This document shows positions 5,802 to 14,535 of a DNA stretch of 19,306 bases, in pieces. The stretch covers positions 1 through 19,306 of the forward strand of contig CAAENE010000090.1 of NCBI GenBank assembly GCA_900757255.1, written 5' to 3'. The position numbers and the translations under genes were made by a program. The notes under the pieces were generated by a model. It ran no database searches and had not been told where the DNA came from. It saw nothing but the letters and a program-made list of their open reading frames with translations. Source of the DNA: Clostridia bacterium. GTDB lineage: Bacteria; Bacillota; Clostridia; HGM11514. Positions within the stretch are counted from its first letter, which is position 1. Every line of letters begins with the position of its first letter.

Positions 5802-7226
5802 CTAAATCCTAAGTCCCTTCGGAAAATGATTTTTCAACATACCGTCAACCGCCTTATACCAGCCGACATTCACACCTTTATAACAGATGGTTCCCCAGCC
5901 GTCTGAACTGGCCATCTGCAAAGTCTCCCCACGCAGGTATTGCGTAAGCTGTATTCCATCAAGTTCTATAACCTGCTTTACCTGTCCTGGGGTCAATGCC
6001 ATACAAAGCGCATGAGATGGGACAAACCGTCCTTTCAGGTTCTGTCCCGCAAATAATCCTTTTCCAATCACATTACACCTTTTCAGCTGTTCTAACTTGT
6101 GGGGAAACAGATAAACATTTCCGCCAAACACCTTGATACCTGTCCATTTCTGATTCAGATACCGCTGTGAAAACTGTAAAAACAGTTCCCCCTCAGGGCT
6201 GTTCGCCCCATCGAATTCCCTCTTCACATCATCCTGCCCGTCTTTTTCAAAAACCGCGGCAAAATGTCCCTCTCCTTGAACTCTATGAGGCATTAACCGC
6301 ACTGTTTTAGCCATCTCTCCGCAAACAGAAAAATCGGCGGCGCAATCAAAGGGTACGGCTGCATTTCCCGAACTCGTATCATTGTTAAAATATGGATTGC
6401 TGTAAGGTGTCTGTATCAAATGAAAGTCAGAATGCCGCTTCAAAAATGCCGAAACCACGCCTTCATTTTCTGCAACGGAGAAAGTACAGGTTGAATAAAC
6501 CAGCCGTCCGCCGTAGCGCAGCATTTCTGCGGCCGACTCTAAAATTTCCGACTGCCTTCTGGCACAATATTCCGGAGAATCGGAATTATATTCAACTGCC
6601 GCATTTTTCTCCCGACGGAACATTCCCTCGCCGCTGCATGGAGCGTCCACTAAAATCTTATCAAAAAACCCGGGAAACTCTTTCGCCAAATCCTTAGGAT
6701 GATTGTTTGTAACACAAAAGTTCCTGATGCCCATTCGTTCCAGATTGGAAAGCAGGATACCCGCGCGTTTTTTTACAATTTCATTGGAAAGCAAAAAACC
6801 CCTCTCTCCGAGCCGTTCTCCGATTTGGGTAGATTTACCGCCCGGCGCTGCGCAAAGGTCGAGCACATAATCGTCAGGCTGGACGTCAAGCAATGCAGCC
6901 GGCAGCTGAGCGGACGGCTCCTGAATATAAATCGCTCCGCCGATATGCCACGGATGCTTTCCTAATTTCAGCGTTCCGTTTTTTATAGAATCGGCCATTT
7001 GATTCAAATCCATCTTTTGAGGGTCATAATAATACCCGTTTTCACTCCACGGAATTTTTCCGGTTATCATTTCATCGAACTCTTTTTCGAGCTGTTCTTC
7101 GGTAATTTTAAATTTTTGAATTCTTAGCCCGCAGGCCGGTTCTTTTTGAAAACTTTTTAGAAAAGATTCAACTTCCCCACCCAACAGCTGTTCCATATTT
7201 TTTAAAAATTGTTGATTAAATTCCAT
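5802..7226 (-). CDS. rsmF: RsmF/NOP2-like rRNA cytosine-C5 methyltransferase
   Basis: A 474-residue SAM-dependent RNA m5C methyltransferase of the NOL1/NOP2/Sun family, expected to act on 16S rRNA in the cytoplasm. SAM motif I is DLCAAPGGKS (123-132). The DAPCSGEGMF block has the helper cysteine Cys197, and YSTCTF has the nucleophile Cys247. About 110 C-terminal residues after the catalytic domain (from LFLQFSQRYLNQKW to the end) fit the pre-PUA/PUA-like RNA-binding tail of RsmF (YebU) proteins. Length fits the Firmicutes RsmB/NOP class. The exact target base is inferred only from similarity. Shine-Dalgarno is weak (AGGGA). It is 32 nt downstream of the deacetylase gene and 19 nt upstream of the next gene. 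Confidence 0.93.
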   Translation of the reverse strand: MEFNQQFLKNMEQLLGGEVESFLKSFQKEPACGLRIQKFKITEEQLEKEFDEMITGKIPWSENGYYYDPQKMDLNQMADSIKNGTLKLGKHPWHIGGAIYIQEPSAQLPAALLDVQPDDYVLDLCAAPGGKSTQIGERLGERGFLLSNEIVKKRAGILLSNLERMGIRNFCVTNNHPKDLAKEFPGFFDKILVDAPCSGEGMFRREKNAAVEYNSDSPEYCARRQSEILESAAEMLRYGGRLVYSTCTFSVAENEGVVSAFLKRHSDFHLIQTPYSNPYFNNDTSSGNAAVPFDCAADFSVCGEMAKTVRLMPHRVQGEGHFAAVFEKDGQDDVKREFDGANSPEGELFLQFSQRYLNQKWTGIKVFGGNVYLFPHKLEQLKRCNVIGKGLFAGQNLKGRFVPSHALCMALTPGQVKQVIELDGIQLTQYLRGETLQMASSDGWGTICYKGVNVGWYKAVDGMLKNHFPKGLRI

Positions 7227-7258
7227 TATTTCTAATTCCCTGCCGCTATTTTAAAATT

Positions 7259-8062
7259 TTAGAGTTTGACAGACGAACCGGCCGAAACCTTGACCGCTTG
7301 TCCGTCAACACCAATCCAGACGTCTATAGCACTCGGATTATATACCAAAGAGTTGTCACATGAAAACACCAACGCCCGCATCGCTGTGACATAATAATAA
7401 ATATCAATATTCGTTGCGTACCATACGTCCGGCTGCCCGCTAACCGTTTTGCAAAATTCTTCTATCAAATCCCAGTTATTATCGTTACTGAACTCATAGC
7501 TGTGCCCCCATACATAAAACAGAGCCGGCCATTTGATGGTATTACGCATATTCAGGAAGCTGGTACACAGCTCCATCAAACGGTTCTTATGATGGGTTGT
7601 CGGATGCCAAGTCATAAAATCCTTCGGCAGACCAAACCAGTCGTCACTGGCAGTTGTTCTTGAATATACGATACCAAGATTTTTCAGTGCTTCAACAACC
7701 TTTTGATTATATCGTCCGTACGGGTAGGACATGCCGTTGACAATGCCGCCTGACAATCGTTCCAGATTCTTTCTATCCTTGCAAACCTCCTTCACCAGTT
7801 CTGTAAAAGGAATATTTGTCAGATCAGGATGGGTCAGCGTATGTACTGAAACCTCATGGCCATTATATAAGGAAGCCACCTCCCCAGCGTCAATATACCT
7901 GCCGTTTTGAAACGTACCGGAATTTAAATGAAAGGTTCCCCGGATTCCATAGCGGTTAAAAATCTCCACCAGCTTTCGGTCTTCAACCATCCCGTCGTCA
8001 TAGCTCATCGTCAATGCTTTTGTCTTCCCCTCCGGCCAGAAACGCAAATGAATCTGTTTCAT
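7259..8062 (-). CDS. Polysaccharide deacetylase family protein (CE4/NodB fold)
   Basis: A 267-residue NodB-homology protein. Motif 1 is SYDDG (Asp22, Asp23), motif 2 is HTLTH (His74, His78, the metal ligands with Asp23), and motif 3 is SYPYGRY (112-118), then YVWGH (His187) for the last motif. These residues support metal-dependent deacetylation of an N-acetyl sugar polymer or a related amide. I see no signal peptide, so a cytoplasmic or unusual substrate is possible. The last 40 residues (VFSCDNSLVYNPSAIDVWIG onward) look like a small beta domain. ATG 8062 has GAGGAG 6 nt upstream and its own promoter, making it the first gene of the deacetylase, rsmF, TIGR04076 and acetyltransferase run. 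Confidence 0.9.
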   Translation of the reverse strand: MKQIHLRFWPEGKTKALTMSYDDGMVEDRKLVEIFNRYGIRGTFHLNSGTFQNGRYIDAGEVASLYNGHEVSVHTLTHPDLTNIPFTELVKEVCKDRKNLERLSGGIVNGMSYPYGRYNQKVVEALKNLGIVYSRTTASDDWFGLPKDFMTWHPTTHHKNRLMELCTSFLNMRNTIKWPALFYVWGHSYEFSNDNNWDLIEEFCKTVSGQPDVWYATNIDIYYYVTAMRALVFSCDNSLVYNPSAIDVWIGVDGQAVKVSAGSSVKL

Positions 8063-8099
8063 ATTATACTCCTCTATTTTTTTATATCATATTTACTTT

Positions 8100-8129
8100 A
8101 TTATACAGCTTACCATCTATATTTGTAAA
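8100..8129 (-). promoter_or_regulatory. Probable sigma-A promoter of the deacetylase operon
   Basis: On the minus strand TTTACA (8129-8124) and TATAAT (8105-8100) are 18 nt apart, placing the start near 8093 and about 30 nt before the deacetylase ATG. It sits directly after the terminator of the upstream transporter gene, which supports a new transcription unit here. Confidence 0.75.
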
Positions 8130-8130
8130 G

Positions 8131-8157
8131 AAAAAACAGCCCGGTTGGGGCTGTTTT
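8131..8157 (-). terminator. Intrinsic terminator after the Na+/phosphate cotransporter gene
   Basis: In the minus-strand transcript ACAGCCC pairs with GGGCTGT across a short loop, flanked by A's before and TTTTTT (8136-8131) after. It starts about 12 nt past the transporter stop. The opposite strand also carries a T-run, but no gene on it needs one. Confidence 0.88.
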
Positions 8158-8168
8158 ATGGATCGTTC

Positions 8169-9938
8169 TTAGGTTAGAGCATATTTTTTCTGATACTCAT
8201 CTAAAATTTCTTCATAGGCCGATGTCATTTCACGGTGAAGCTCTTTCGCATAATCGTGACTATTGAAATCTTCGTCCGTTGACTGCCGCTGAACAACACT
8301 CAAAGCAATATTGGTACAATGGTCGGCAATTCTTTCAAGGTTATTGATGATTTCGATAAAGATGATTCCCGACTGCACGTCACATTTCTGAGCGACAAGC
8401 CGATTCACATGTCCGTTTTTCAGTTTATCCTTAAGATTGTCAATGACATCTTCCAGCGGCTCTATCCGAAACGCAAGCTCATTGCTGTCTGATTCAAAAC
8501 AGCTGATGGTCAAATCGATGATTTCACCCACTGCATTTGCTATGACATAAAGATCAGCTTTGGCAGAATCAGAAAATACAACTTCCCGTGATTTCATTTC
8601 AATAATTAAATCCGACAGGTTTTTACAGTGGTCTCCGATTCGTTCGATATCAGATATCACATGGAACATACTGGATACCACTTTATTTTCATTTTCATTT
8701 AACGGTTTTTCTGCTATTTTAACGAGATAATTGGTATGCAACGTTTCCATCTCATCTATTTTTTCTTCGTTCAAATCAATCTCTTTGACTGCATTCTTTT
8801 CTTTTTCAAGCAGACCTGATATCGCATGATGATAGCTGTCTCTTGCTAAATTCGCCATGTTGACAACACTCTTGCTGACCTGCGTTATAGCAACCTGGGG
8901 CGTAACCAAAAACCGCTCGTCCAGTTCGGTAGCAGGGAGCTCCTTCTGATCATCTCCACGAATAGACCAATTGGCAAGTTTTACTAAAAAGCCGGAAAAA
9001 GGAAGAAGAATCAAGGTATTTGCTATATTAAAAATCGTATGTACATTAGCAATTCCGCCTTCTGTAATGAGGATATTGCCGACATCAAAATTCGATATCT
9101 GCCCATCTACAAAGGTAAATACTAAAAATAGCAGTAAAAATAACAAGGAACCGATCAAATTAAAGTACAGATGGATAAAAGCGGCTCTTTTTGCGTTCTT
9201 ATTTGCGCCGATACTTGACAAGATCGCCGTAATACAGGTACCGATATTTTGACCCATAATAATTGGAATGGCAGCACCATAGGATAACGCACCTGTCCGG
9301 GCTACTGTCTGCAAGATACCAACTGAAGCAGATGAACTCTGAATGATTGCAGTGACTACCGTTCCTGCCAGGATACCGATAAACGGGTTTTCACATGCTG
9401 TAAACAACTGTTGGAAAAAGGCTGAATCCTTTAAGGTGCCAACCGCCCCTTCCATCAGGAACATACCTTCAAACAAAATACCAATACCCATCAGGATTTC
9501 ACCGACAATAGCTTTCTTTTTGCCTTTACAGCCCATCAGAAGGACGATACCGATGATTAGCAGCATTGGCGCTAAAGTCTTCGGCGTCAGCATTTTGATA
9601 TACCAGATATCCGAATCCATACCGGCAAATCGTAAAATTTGCGCTGTCACTGTCGTTCCGATATTAGCGCCCATGATAACGCCTACCGACTGTCCAAGTG
9701 TCATGATACCGGCATTAACGAAACCGACGACCATTACCGTCGTTGCACTGCTGCTTTGAATGATCGCAGTTACCGCCGTACCGACCAGAACCGCTTTAAA
9801 AGTGTTGTTGGTAAGGGATTCTATAATGCTCTGCATCTTATCGCCTGCAAACTTTTCAAGGCCTTCCCCCATGATTTTCATACCGAACAGAAAGATCGCT
9901 ACCCCGCCGCAAAGGGAAATTAAACTGAAAATATCCAT
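8169..9938 (-). CDS. Na+/phosphate cotransporter with PhoU-like C-terminal domain
   Basis: A 589-residue membrane protein of the Na/Pi-cotransporter II (NptA/YjbB) family that imports or exports phosphate with sodium. The duplicated transport half-sites are visible: QSSSATT at 61-67 and QSSSASV at 200-206, each followed by a GxNIGT motif (GANIGTT near 90, GQNIGTC near 229). Hydrophobic membrane segments fill residues 1 to about 325. Residues from about 355 to 575 are helical and charged, with two ISDIERIGDHCKN / INNLERIADHCTN repeats typical of PhoU, which probably senses phosphate state. AAAGGAG lies 8 nt before ATG 9938. It follows glnN by 28 nt and is terminated by the hairpin at 8131-8157. 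Confidence 0.95.
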   Translation of the reverse strand: MDIFSLISLCGGVAIFLFGMKIMGEGLEKFAGDKMQSIIESLTNNTFKAVLVGTAVTAIIQSSSATTVMVVGFVNAGIMTLGQSVGVIMGANIGTTVTAQILRFAGMDSDIWYIKMLTPKTLAPMLLIIGIVLLMGCKGKKKAIVGEILMGIGILFEGMFLMEGAVGTLKDSAFFQQLFTACENPFIGILAGTVVTAIIQSSSASVGILQTVARTGALSYGAAIPIIMGQNIGTCITAILSSIGANKNAKRAAFIHLYFNLIGSLLFLLLFLVFTFVDGQISNFDVGNILITEGGIANVHTIFNIANTLILLPFSGFLVKLANWSIRGDDQKELPATELDERFLVTPQVAITQVSKSVVNMANLARDSYHHAISGLLEKEKNAVKEIDLNEEKIDEMETLHTNYLVKIAEKPLNENENKVVSSMFHVISDIERIGDHCKNLSDLIIEMKSREVVFSDSAKADLYVIANAVGEIIDLTISCFESDSNELAFRIEPLEDVIDNLKDKLKNGHVNRLVAQKCDVQSGIIFIEIINNLERIADHCTNIALSVVQRQSTDEDFNSHDYAKELHREMTSAYEEILDEYQKKYALT

Positions 9939-9966
9939 TTCTTTTTCTCCTTTAATTATTTCTGTA

Positions 9967-12084
9967 TTAAATCATATATAACAGCCGTCCATAAGACGGG
10001 AATGGCCATATCTCTTTAGGTACGATCGTCTCCAGGGTATCCCCGGTTTCCCGAAGTTCTTCCATGGCCTCAAATACATTGTTGCGGCAGTAGCTTGCCT
10101 TTACAATCGTTTCACACTCCAGGCTTTCCATTTCATCCACCTTTTCCCGCAGGATTTTAATCCTCTCTGAAAAAAGTTTAATGTTATCGCTCAAGCGAAC
10201 TAAAATATCCTTTTCCACTGTCAGGTCGGCGTCGATCCCCGTTGCCTTGATTTCATTTATCGTGACCGCGACCTTTTTTGCATACCGCATGGAACTTGGC
10301 AGCATATATCCTTGTGCCATATGCAGCATTGTTAAAGCTTCTATTTTTATCTTCTTGATATAGTTTTCCAGTTTAATTTCACAGCGTGAGAACAATTCAC
10401 TTTCGGTGAACACACCATGTTTTTCAAATACATGGATGGATTTATCTCCGACAATGGATGGTGCGGACGCCACCATGGACTTTACATTGGATAAATGGCG
10501 GTGTTTCGATTCCAGCATCCAATCTTTGCTGTATCCATTTCCGTTAAAGATAATCCGTTTATGCTTTTTGATAATATTTACAATTACGTCGTTGACTGCC
10601 TGGTTAAAATTTTCTGCGTGTTCCAATTCATCTGCAATCCGGCACAATGTTTCTGCCACAATGGTATTGATAACAGTATTGGGTTCGGCAATGGAGGCGC
10701 TTGACGGCACCATTCGAAACTCAAATTTATTCCCTGTAAAGGCAAACGGCGACGTCCGGTTCCGGTCTGTCGTATCCTGTCTAAACCGCGGCAGGGTGGA
10801 CACTCCAACCTTCATATATGTACTTTTATGGGAAATGTTATCTTCTCCCTTTTCAATCTGTTCCAAAATTTCGGTCAGATCATCGCCCAAAAAAACACTC
10901 ATGATTGCCGGCGGCGCTTCGTCTCCGCCGAGTCGGTGATCATTGCCCGCGTTAGAAGCGCTGTAATGCAACAATTCTGGATAAGTATCGATCGCCTCGA
11001 TCACCGCGCATAGGAAAATCAAAAACTGGGCATTGTCCCAAGGTGTTTTCCCTGGATTGAAAAGATTTTCTCCCTGGTCGGTTGTCAGAGACCAGTTGTT
11101 ATGCTTGCCGCTTCCATTGATTCCCTTAAAAGGCTTTTCGTGCAGCAGGCAAACCAGTCCATGGCGGTGTGCGATCCTCTTCAGCGCCTCCATGGTCATC
11201 TGGTTATGATCGGACGCAATATTTGCCGAACAATAAATGATTGCCAGTTCATGCTGAGCCGGCGCGACCTCGTTATGCTTGGTTTTTGCCGTGACTCCCA
11301 TTTTCCACAGCTCTTCATCCAGTTCTTTCATAAAACTGGCTATCCGTTCAGTCAGAACGCCGTAATAATGGTCGTCCAGCTCCTGTCCCTTAGGCGGTCT
11401 TGCGCCGAACACCGTTCGGCCGGTATAAACCAAATCAGGACGTTTATTGTACATCTCTTCATCAATCAAAAAATATTCCTGTTCCGGGCCGACTGTAGCA
11501 ACGACCCGCTTGACATCTTTTTTACCAAATAGGTGAAGTACCCTCACAGCCTGCTTGGAAACGGCTTCCATGGAGCGCAGCAGGGGAACCTTCATATCCA
11601 GCGCTTCTCCGGTATAGGAATAAAAAGCAGTTGGAATGCAAAGTGTGATTCCGCCGGCATCCTCACGTAAAAAAGCAGGTGAAGTACAATCCCATGCGGT
11701 ATAGCCGCGTGCTTCAAAGGTAGCGCGCAAACCTCCGGACGGAAAAGAGGAGGCATCCGACTCTCCACGGGTTAGTTCCTTGCCCGAAAATTCCATCATC
11801 ACCCGTCCGTCTCCGGTCGGCATAATGAAAGCGTCATGCTTTTCCGCTGTCACCTCAGTCATTGGCTGGAACCAATGGGTAAAATGGGTCGCTCCGCGTT
11901 CGATTGCCCATTCCTTCATGGCGTCCGCCACCACATCTGCAATCGACGGATCCAGCGCTGCGCCCTCATCAATCGTTTTTTTCAGGTTTTGATACACTTC
12001 CAGCGGCAGACGTTCCCGCATCACACTGTCATTAAACGCATTGGAGCCGAACATCTCAATTAAAGCGCATTCCTTGTTTTTCAT
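9967..12084 (-). CDS. glnN: Glutamine synthetase type III (GlnN)
   Basis: Makes glutamine from glutamate, ammonia and ATP. The 705-residue length and motifs are those of the large type III enzymes: GGLRATFEARGYTAWDCTSP (118-137), VGPEQEYFLID (198-208, metal-binding glutamates), NEVAPAQHE (271-279), GINGSGKHNNWSL (321-333, ATP/ammonium region) and FRMVPSSASIAEPN. The frame is open 25 codons further upstream to 12159, overlapping the deaminase stop. ATG 12084 is preferred because GGGGGAG stands just before it and the protein then begins MKNKECALIEMFGSNAFN, as is usual for GlnN. It is 71 nt downstream of the deaminase and 28 nt upstream of the phosphate transporter, probably in one transcript; no nitrogen-regulatory site is obvious. 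Confidence 0.97.
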   Translation of the reverse strand: MKNKECALIEMFGSNAFNDSVMRERLPLEVYQNLKKTIDEGAALDPSIADVVADAMKEWAIERGATHFTHWFQPMTEVTAEKHDAFIMPTGDGRVMMEFSGKELTRGESDASSFPSGGLRATFEARGYTAWDCTSPAFLREDAGGITLCIPTAFYSYTGEALDMKVPLLRSMEAVSKQAVRVLHLFGKKDVKRVVATVGPEQEYFLIDEEMYNKRPDLVYTGRTVFGARPPKGQELDDHYYGVLTERIASFMKELDEELWKMGVTAKTKHNEVAPAQHELAIIYCSANIASDHNQMTMEALKRIAHRHGLVCLLHEKPFKGINGSGKHNNWSLTTDQGENLFNPGKTPWDNAQFLIFLCAVIEAIDTYPELLHYSASNAGNDHRLGGDEAPPAIMSVFLGDDLTEILEQIEKGEDNISHKSTYMKVGVSTLPRFRQDTTDRNRTSPFAFTGNKFEFRMVPSSASIAEPNTVINTIVAETLCRIADELEHAENFNQAVNDVIVNIIKKHKRIIFNGNGYSKDWMLESKHRHLSNVKSMVASAPSIVGDKSIHVFEKHGVFTESELFSRCEIKLENYIKKIKIEALTMLHMAQGYMLPSSMRYAKKVAVTINEIKATGIDADLTVEKDILVRLSDNIKLFSERIKILREKVDEMESLECETIVKASYCRNNVFEAMEELRETGDTLETIVPKEIWPFPSYGRLLYMI

Positions 12085-12155
12085 ACTTCTCCCCCAATTA
12101 AAAAAGATAAATATGCAAAAGCGGGCCGCACGTTTACGGTATCCGCTTATTTTCG

Positions 12156-13448
12156 TCAATGAAACAGCTTATTTACTGCTTCTTTTACTTTATATTTTAT
12201 CATCTCTTCATCCAATGTCAACAGTTCTTTGTTTTTCATCACAATATTTCCATCTACTATCACGGTATCAACATCATTTCCCTGTGCTGAATAACACACT
12301 GCTGACACAATATGATGCATAGGCTGAAAATGAAGGCCGGACAGATCCACTAAAATCAAATCAGCCAAAAATCCTTCTGCAATCACGCCGCTTTCTATCC
12401 CCAGCGCCTTTGCGCCGTTCACCGTTGCAATTTTTACCGCTGTATCTGCCGTTACAGCTTTCGGATCATAATGCAATGCTTTTGGCAAAAGGCTCAACAG
12501 ATGCATTTCTTCAAACATATTTAAATTATTATTAGAAGCCGCTCCGTCCGTCCCCAACGCTACGTTGACTCCTCTATCCAGCAGAGCCTGCACTTCACAG
12601 AATCCGCTGGCCAGTTTCAGGTTGGAGGTGGGGTTGTGTACAACCGACGCCCCATATTGCTTCAGTATTTCAAAGTCCTTTCCGGTCAGGTGTACGCCAT
12701 GAGCGCACAGTATTTTATTTTCAAAAATGCCGCAGCTTTCGATATATTCCACCGGCGTCATACCGTACTGCTGCATACAATCATCATACTCTTTTTTTGT
12801 TTCAGCCGTATGCAAATTTATCTTTAGTCCATGCTCTTTTGCATAACCTGCTATGAACTTTAAATTATCCGGCGTTGTCGAATAGATTGCGTGCGGCGCA
12901 AGCGACACTGTTAATCTGCCATTTTCCGTATTGTTGTATTTTTTTATAATCTCTCTTGCTTCACAGAAGCGTTCGTCCTTGTCCGGATCATACGTTTCGC
13001 CGAAAAAGACTGTGGAGCGCGCAATATCCGCCCTGATACCGCTCGTCTTTACTGCTTCCGCTATAGCGTCACAGAAAAAATAAGAATCACAGAAACAGGT
13101 GGTTCCCGACCGTATCATCTCTCCGATCCCCAGCAGGCTTCCGGCCAAAACCGTTTCATCGTCAAGCCTGTCCTCGACTGGGAAAATATGCTGGTTCAGC
13201 CATTCAAACAGCTCCAAATCATCCGCATAGCCCCGCATCAAGGTCATCGGAACATGGGAATGCGCGTTCACCAGTCCCGGCATGCACAGCTTTCCGGTGC
13301 CATCAATGACCGTATCCGCCAAAAATCCTTCAATCGGTTTGTCAGAAACTTGAAAAATGCGATTTCCCTTAACAGCTACATATCCGGATTCTATCACATT
13401 CCGTTCGCTGTTTGTAAGGATTGCAGCATGTTTGATCAATAGATTCAT
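12156..13448 (-). CDS. mtaD: MTA/SAH-type deaminase (amidohydrolase)
   Basis: A 430-residue metal-dependent amidohydrolase of the 5-methylthioadenosine/S-adenosylhomocysteine deaminase group. It carries NAHSH (His63, His65), HAIYS (His186), NLHTAET (His213) and LGTDGAASNNN (Asp301), the standard metal ligands and catalytic acid, plus a C-terminal beta sandwich continuing the N-terminal one (GFLADLILVDLSG). Likely reaction: 6-deamination of methylthioadenosine, S-adenosylhomocysteine or adenosine to the inosine analogue; other purine or triazine-type deaminases of the same fold cannot be excluded. Its ATG overlaps the stop of the purine nucleoside phosphorylase gene in ATGA, so the two are translationally coupled and probably act in sequence on nucleosides. 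The symbol is by family, not proven. Confidence 0.9.
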   Translation of the reverse strand: MNLLIKHAAILTNSERNVIESGYVAVKGNRIFQVSDKPIEGFLADTVIDGTGKLCMPGLVNAHSHVPMTLMRGYADDLELFEWLNQHIFPVEDRLDDETVLAGSLLGIGEMIRSGTTCFCDSYFFCDAIAEAVKTSGIRADIARSTVFFGETYDPDKDERFCEAREIIKKYNNTENGRLTVSLAPHAIYSTTPDNLKFIAGYAKEHGLKINLHTAETKKEYDDCMQQYGMTPVEYIESCGIFENKILCAHGVHLTGKDFEILKQYGASVVHNPTSNLKLASGFCEVQALLDRGVNVALGTDGAASNNNLNMFEEMHLLSLLPKALHYDPKAVTADTAVKIATVNGAKALGIESGVIAEGFLADLILVDLSGLHFQPMHHIVSAVCYSAQGNDVDTVIVDGNIVMKNKELLTLDEEMIKYKVKEAVNKLFH

Positions 13449-14269
13449 TCCATACCCTCCATCTGCAAAACGATTTCTCTCACCAATATGGAAAACTTCT
13501 CATTGGCAAGTTTTCCGGCTTCCATGACCTCCTGATGAGTCAGCTTTGTTTTGCTGATTCCGGCGGCCAGATTGGTCACACAGGACAATCCCAGCACCTG
13601 TATTCCACAGTGTACCGCTGTCAAAACCTCAGGTACCGTCGACATTCCAACCACGTCCGCGCCTAAGATGCCCAGCATTTTTATCTCAGCGGGCGTCTCA
13701 AAATTCGGTCCGCTCATAAACGCATAGACGCCTTCTTGCAAAGCGATCCCCTTTTCGGTTGCACAGCGTTTTGCCAATTCTCTCAGGTCTTTGTCATATG
13801 CATTGCTCATGTCAAAGAAGCGTTCTCCAAAAGTTTCATCGTTTTTACCGCGCATAGGCGAGTCGGAAAAGAACTTGATATGGTCACGAATCAGCATAAA
13901 ATCCCCTGCCCGGAAATCAGGATTGATTCCGCCTGTCGCGTTGGACAATATCAGCTTTTCAATGCCCAGCAGCTTCATCACACGAATTGGGACTGCGATG
14001 TCCTGCATGGAATATCCCTCATAATAATGAAACCGGCCGCTCATCAGCATAACGTTCACGCCGTTGATATCGCCGAACACAAACCGTCCCTTATGTCCCG
14101 GTACCGTACTTTGCGGGAAATACGGGATATCCTTATATTCCACCACCGTATGGGTATTGATTGTTTCATCAAAACCGCCAAGACCGCTGCCCAAAACGAT
14201 CCCAACTTGATATTGTTTTGAAATTTTAGATAAAATGTAATCTGACGCCTGTTTGATTTTTTCATTCAT
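13445..14269 (-). CDS. punA: Purine nucleoside phosphorylase (trimeric, PNP-I/II type)
   Basis: Splits inosine, guanosine or their deoxy forms with phosphate into base and ribose 1-phosphate. It carries VLGSGLGGF (phosphate-binding Ser28), SGRFHYYEGY (Arg79, His81), LSNATGGIN (about 108-115), SGPNFETPAE with Glu191, GMSTVPE and CVTNLAAGIS with Asn233; the Glu and Asn pair is the one that selects 6-oxopurines in trimeric PNPs. The 274-residue length is normal. The start codon is followed by NEKIKQASDYI and has only a weak GAAAG upstream. First gene of the phosphorylase, deaminase, glnN, transporter run; the 4-nt overlap with the deaminase fits salvage of deaminated nucleosides. It lies 266 nt from purL, across a palindromic element. 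Confidence 0.95.
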   Translation of the reverse strand: MNEKIKQASDYILSKISKQYQVGIVLGSGLGGFDETINTHTVVEYKDIPYFPQSTVPGHKGRFVFGDINGVNVMLMSGRFHYYEGYSMQDIAVPIRVMKLLGIEKLILSNATGGINPDFRAGDFMLIRDHIKFFSDSPMRGKNDETFGERFFDMSNAYDKDLRELAKRCATEKGIALQEGVYAFMSGPNFETPAEIKMLGILGADVVGMSTVPEVLTAVHCGIQVLGLSCVTNLAAGISKTKLTHQEVMEAGKLANEKFSILVREIVLQMEGME

Positions 14270-14329
14270 TATATTTCACGCTTTCTGAATACGCATTGTA
14301 TCAATTTCTGCTCTAAAAACCGTGCCCCA

Positions 14330-14526
14330 AACAAAATAGAAAGCTTCAGAACCCCGCTGCCCTCGGAGAGCCGTTTTAGGGTTCGAAGGTGTTCTATGAC
14401 TCTCGGAGCGGATCTGTATTATGAGGGGCCCTATATGCCTTCTTCCCCGCGGAGCGGTCGTTTTGGGGGATCCGGGGGAATCGAAACCCCCGGCGGGTTT
14501 TGGTACTTTTGACCGGTCAAAAGTAC
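14330..14526. repeat. Palindrome-rich intergenic element between purL and the phosphorylase gene
   Basis: The gap 14270-14535 holds no gene. At 14503-14526 is a perfect 24-bp palindrome whose left half is GTACTTTTGACC. At 14472-14493 CCGGGGG pairs with CCCCCGG around an 8-nt loop. Further left are GC-rich blocks with two copies of CTCGGAG (near 14363 and 14402). Local composition is much more GC-rich than the thi promoter region. The layout resembles dispersed intergenic elements in clostridial genomes, but I cannot confirm copies elsewhere. A hairpin from the palindrome may act in the 3' end of the purL transcript, though no T-run follows. Confidence 0.7.
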
Positions 14527-14535
14527 ATAAAAAGA

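Noticed and set aside
12085..12159. 25-codon N-terminal extension of glutamine synthetase
   Set aside because: It overlaps the deaminase stop, lacks a ribosome site, and the GGGGGAG before ATG 12084 gives the usual GlnN start.
14503..14526. The palindrome as the purL intrinsic terminator
   Set aside because: The stem is good but neither strand shows a T-run right after it; minus-strand sequence continues CAAAACCC.
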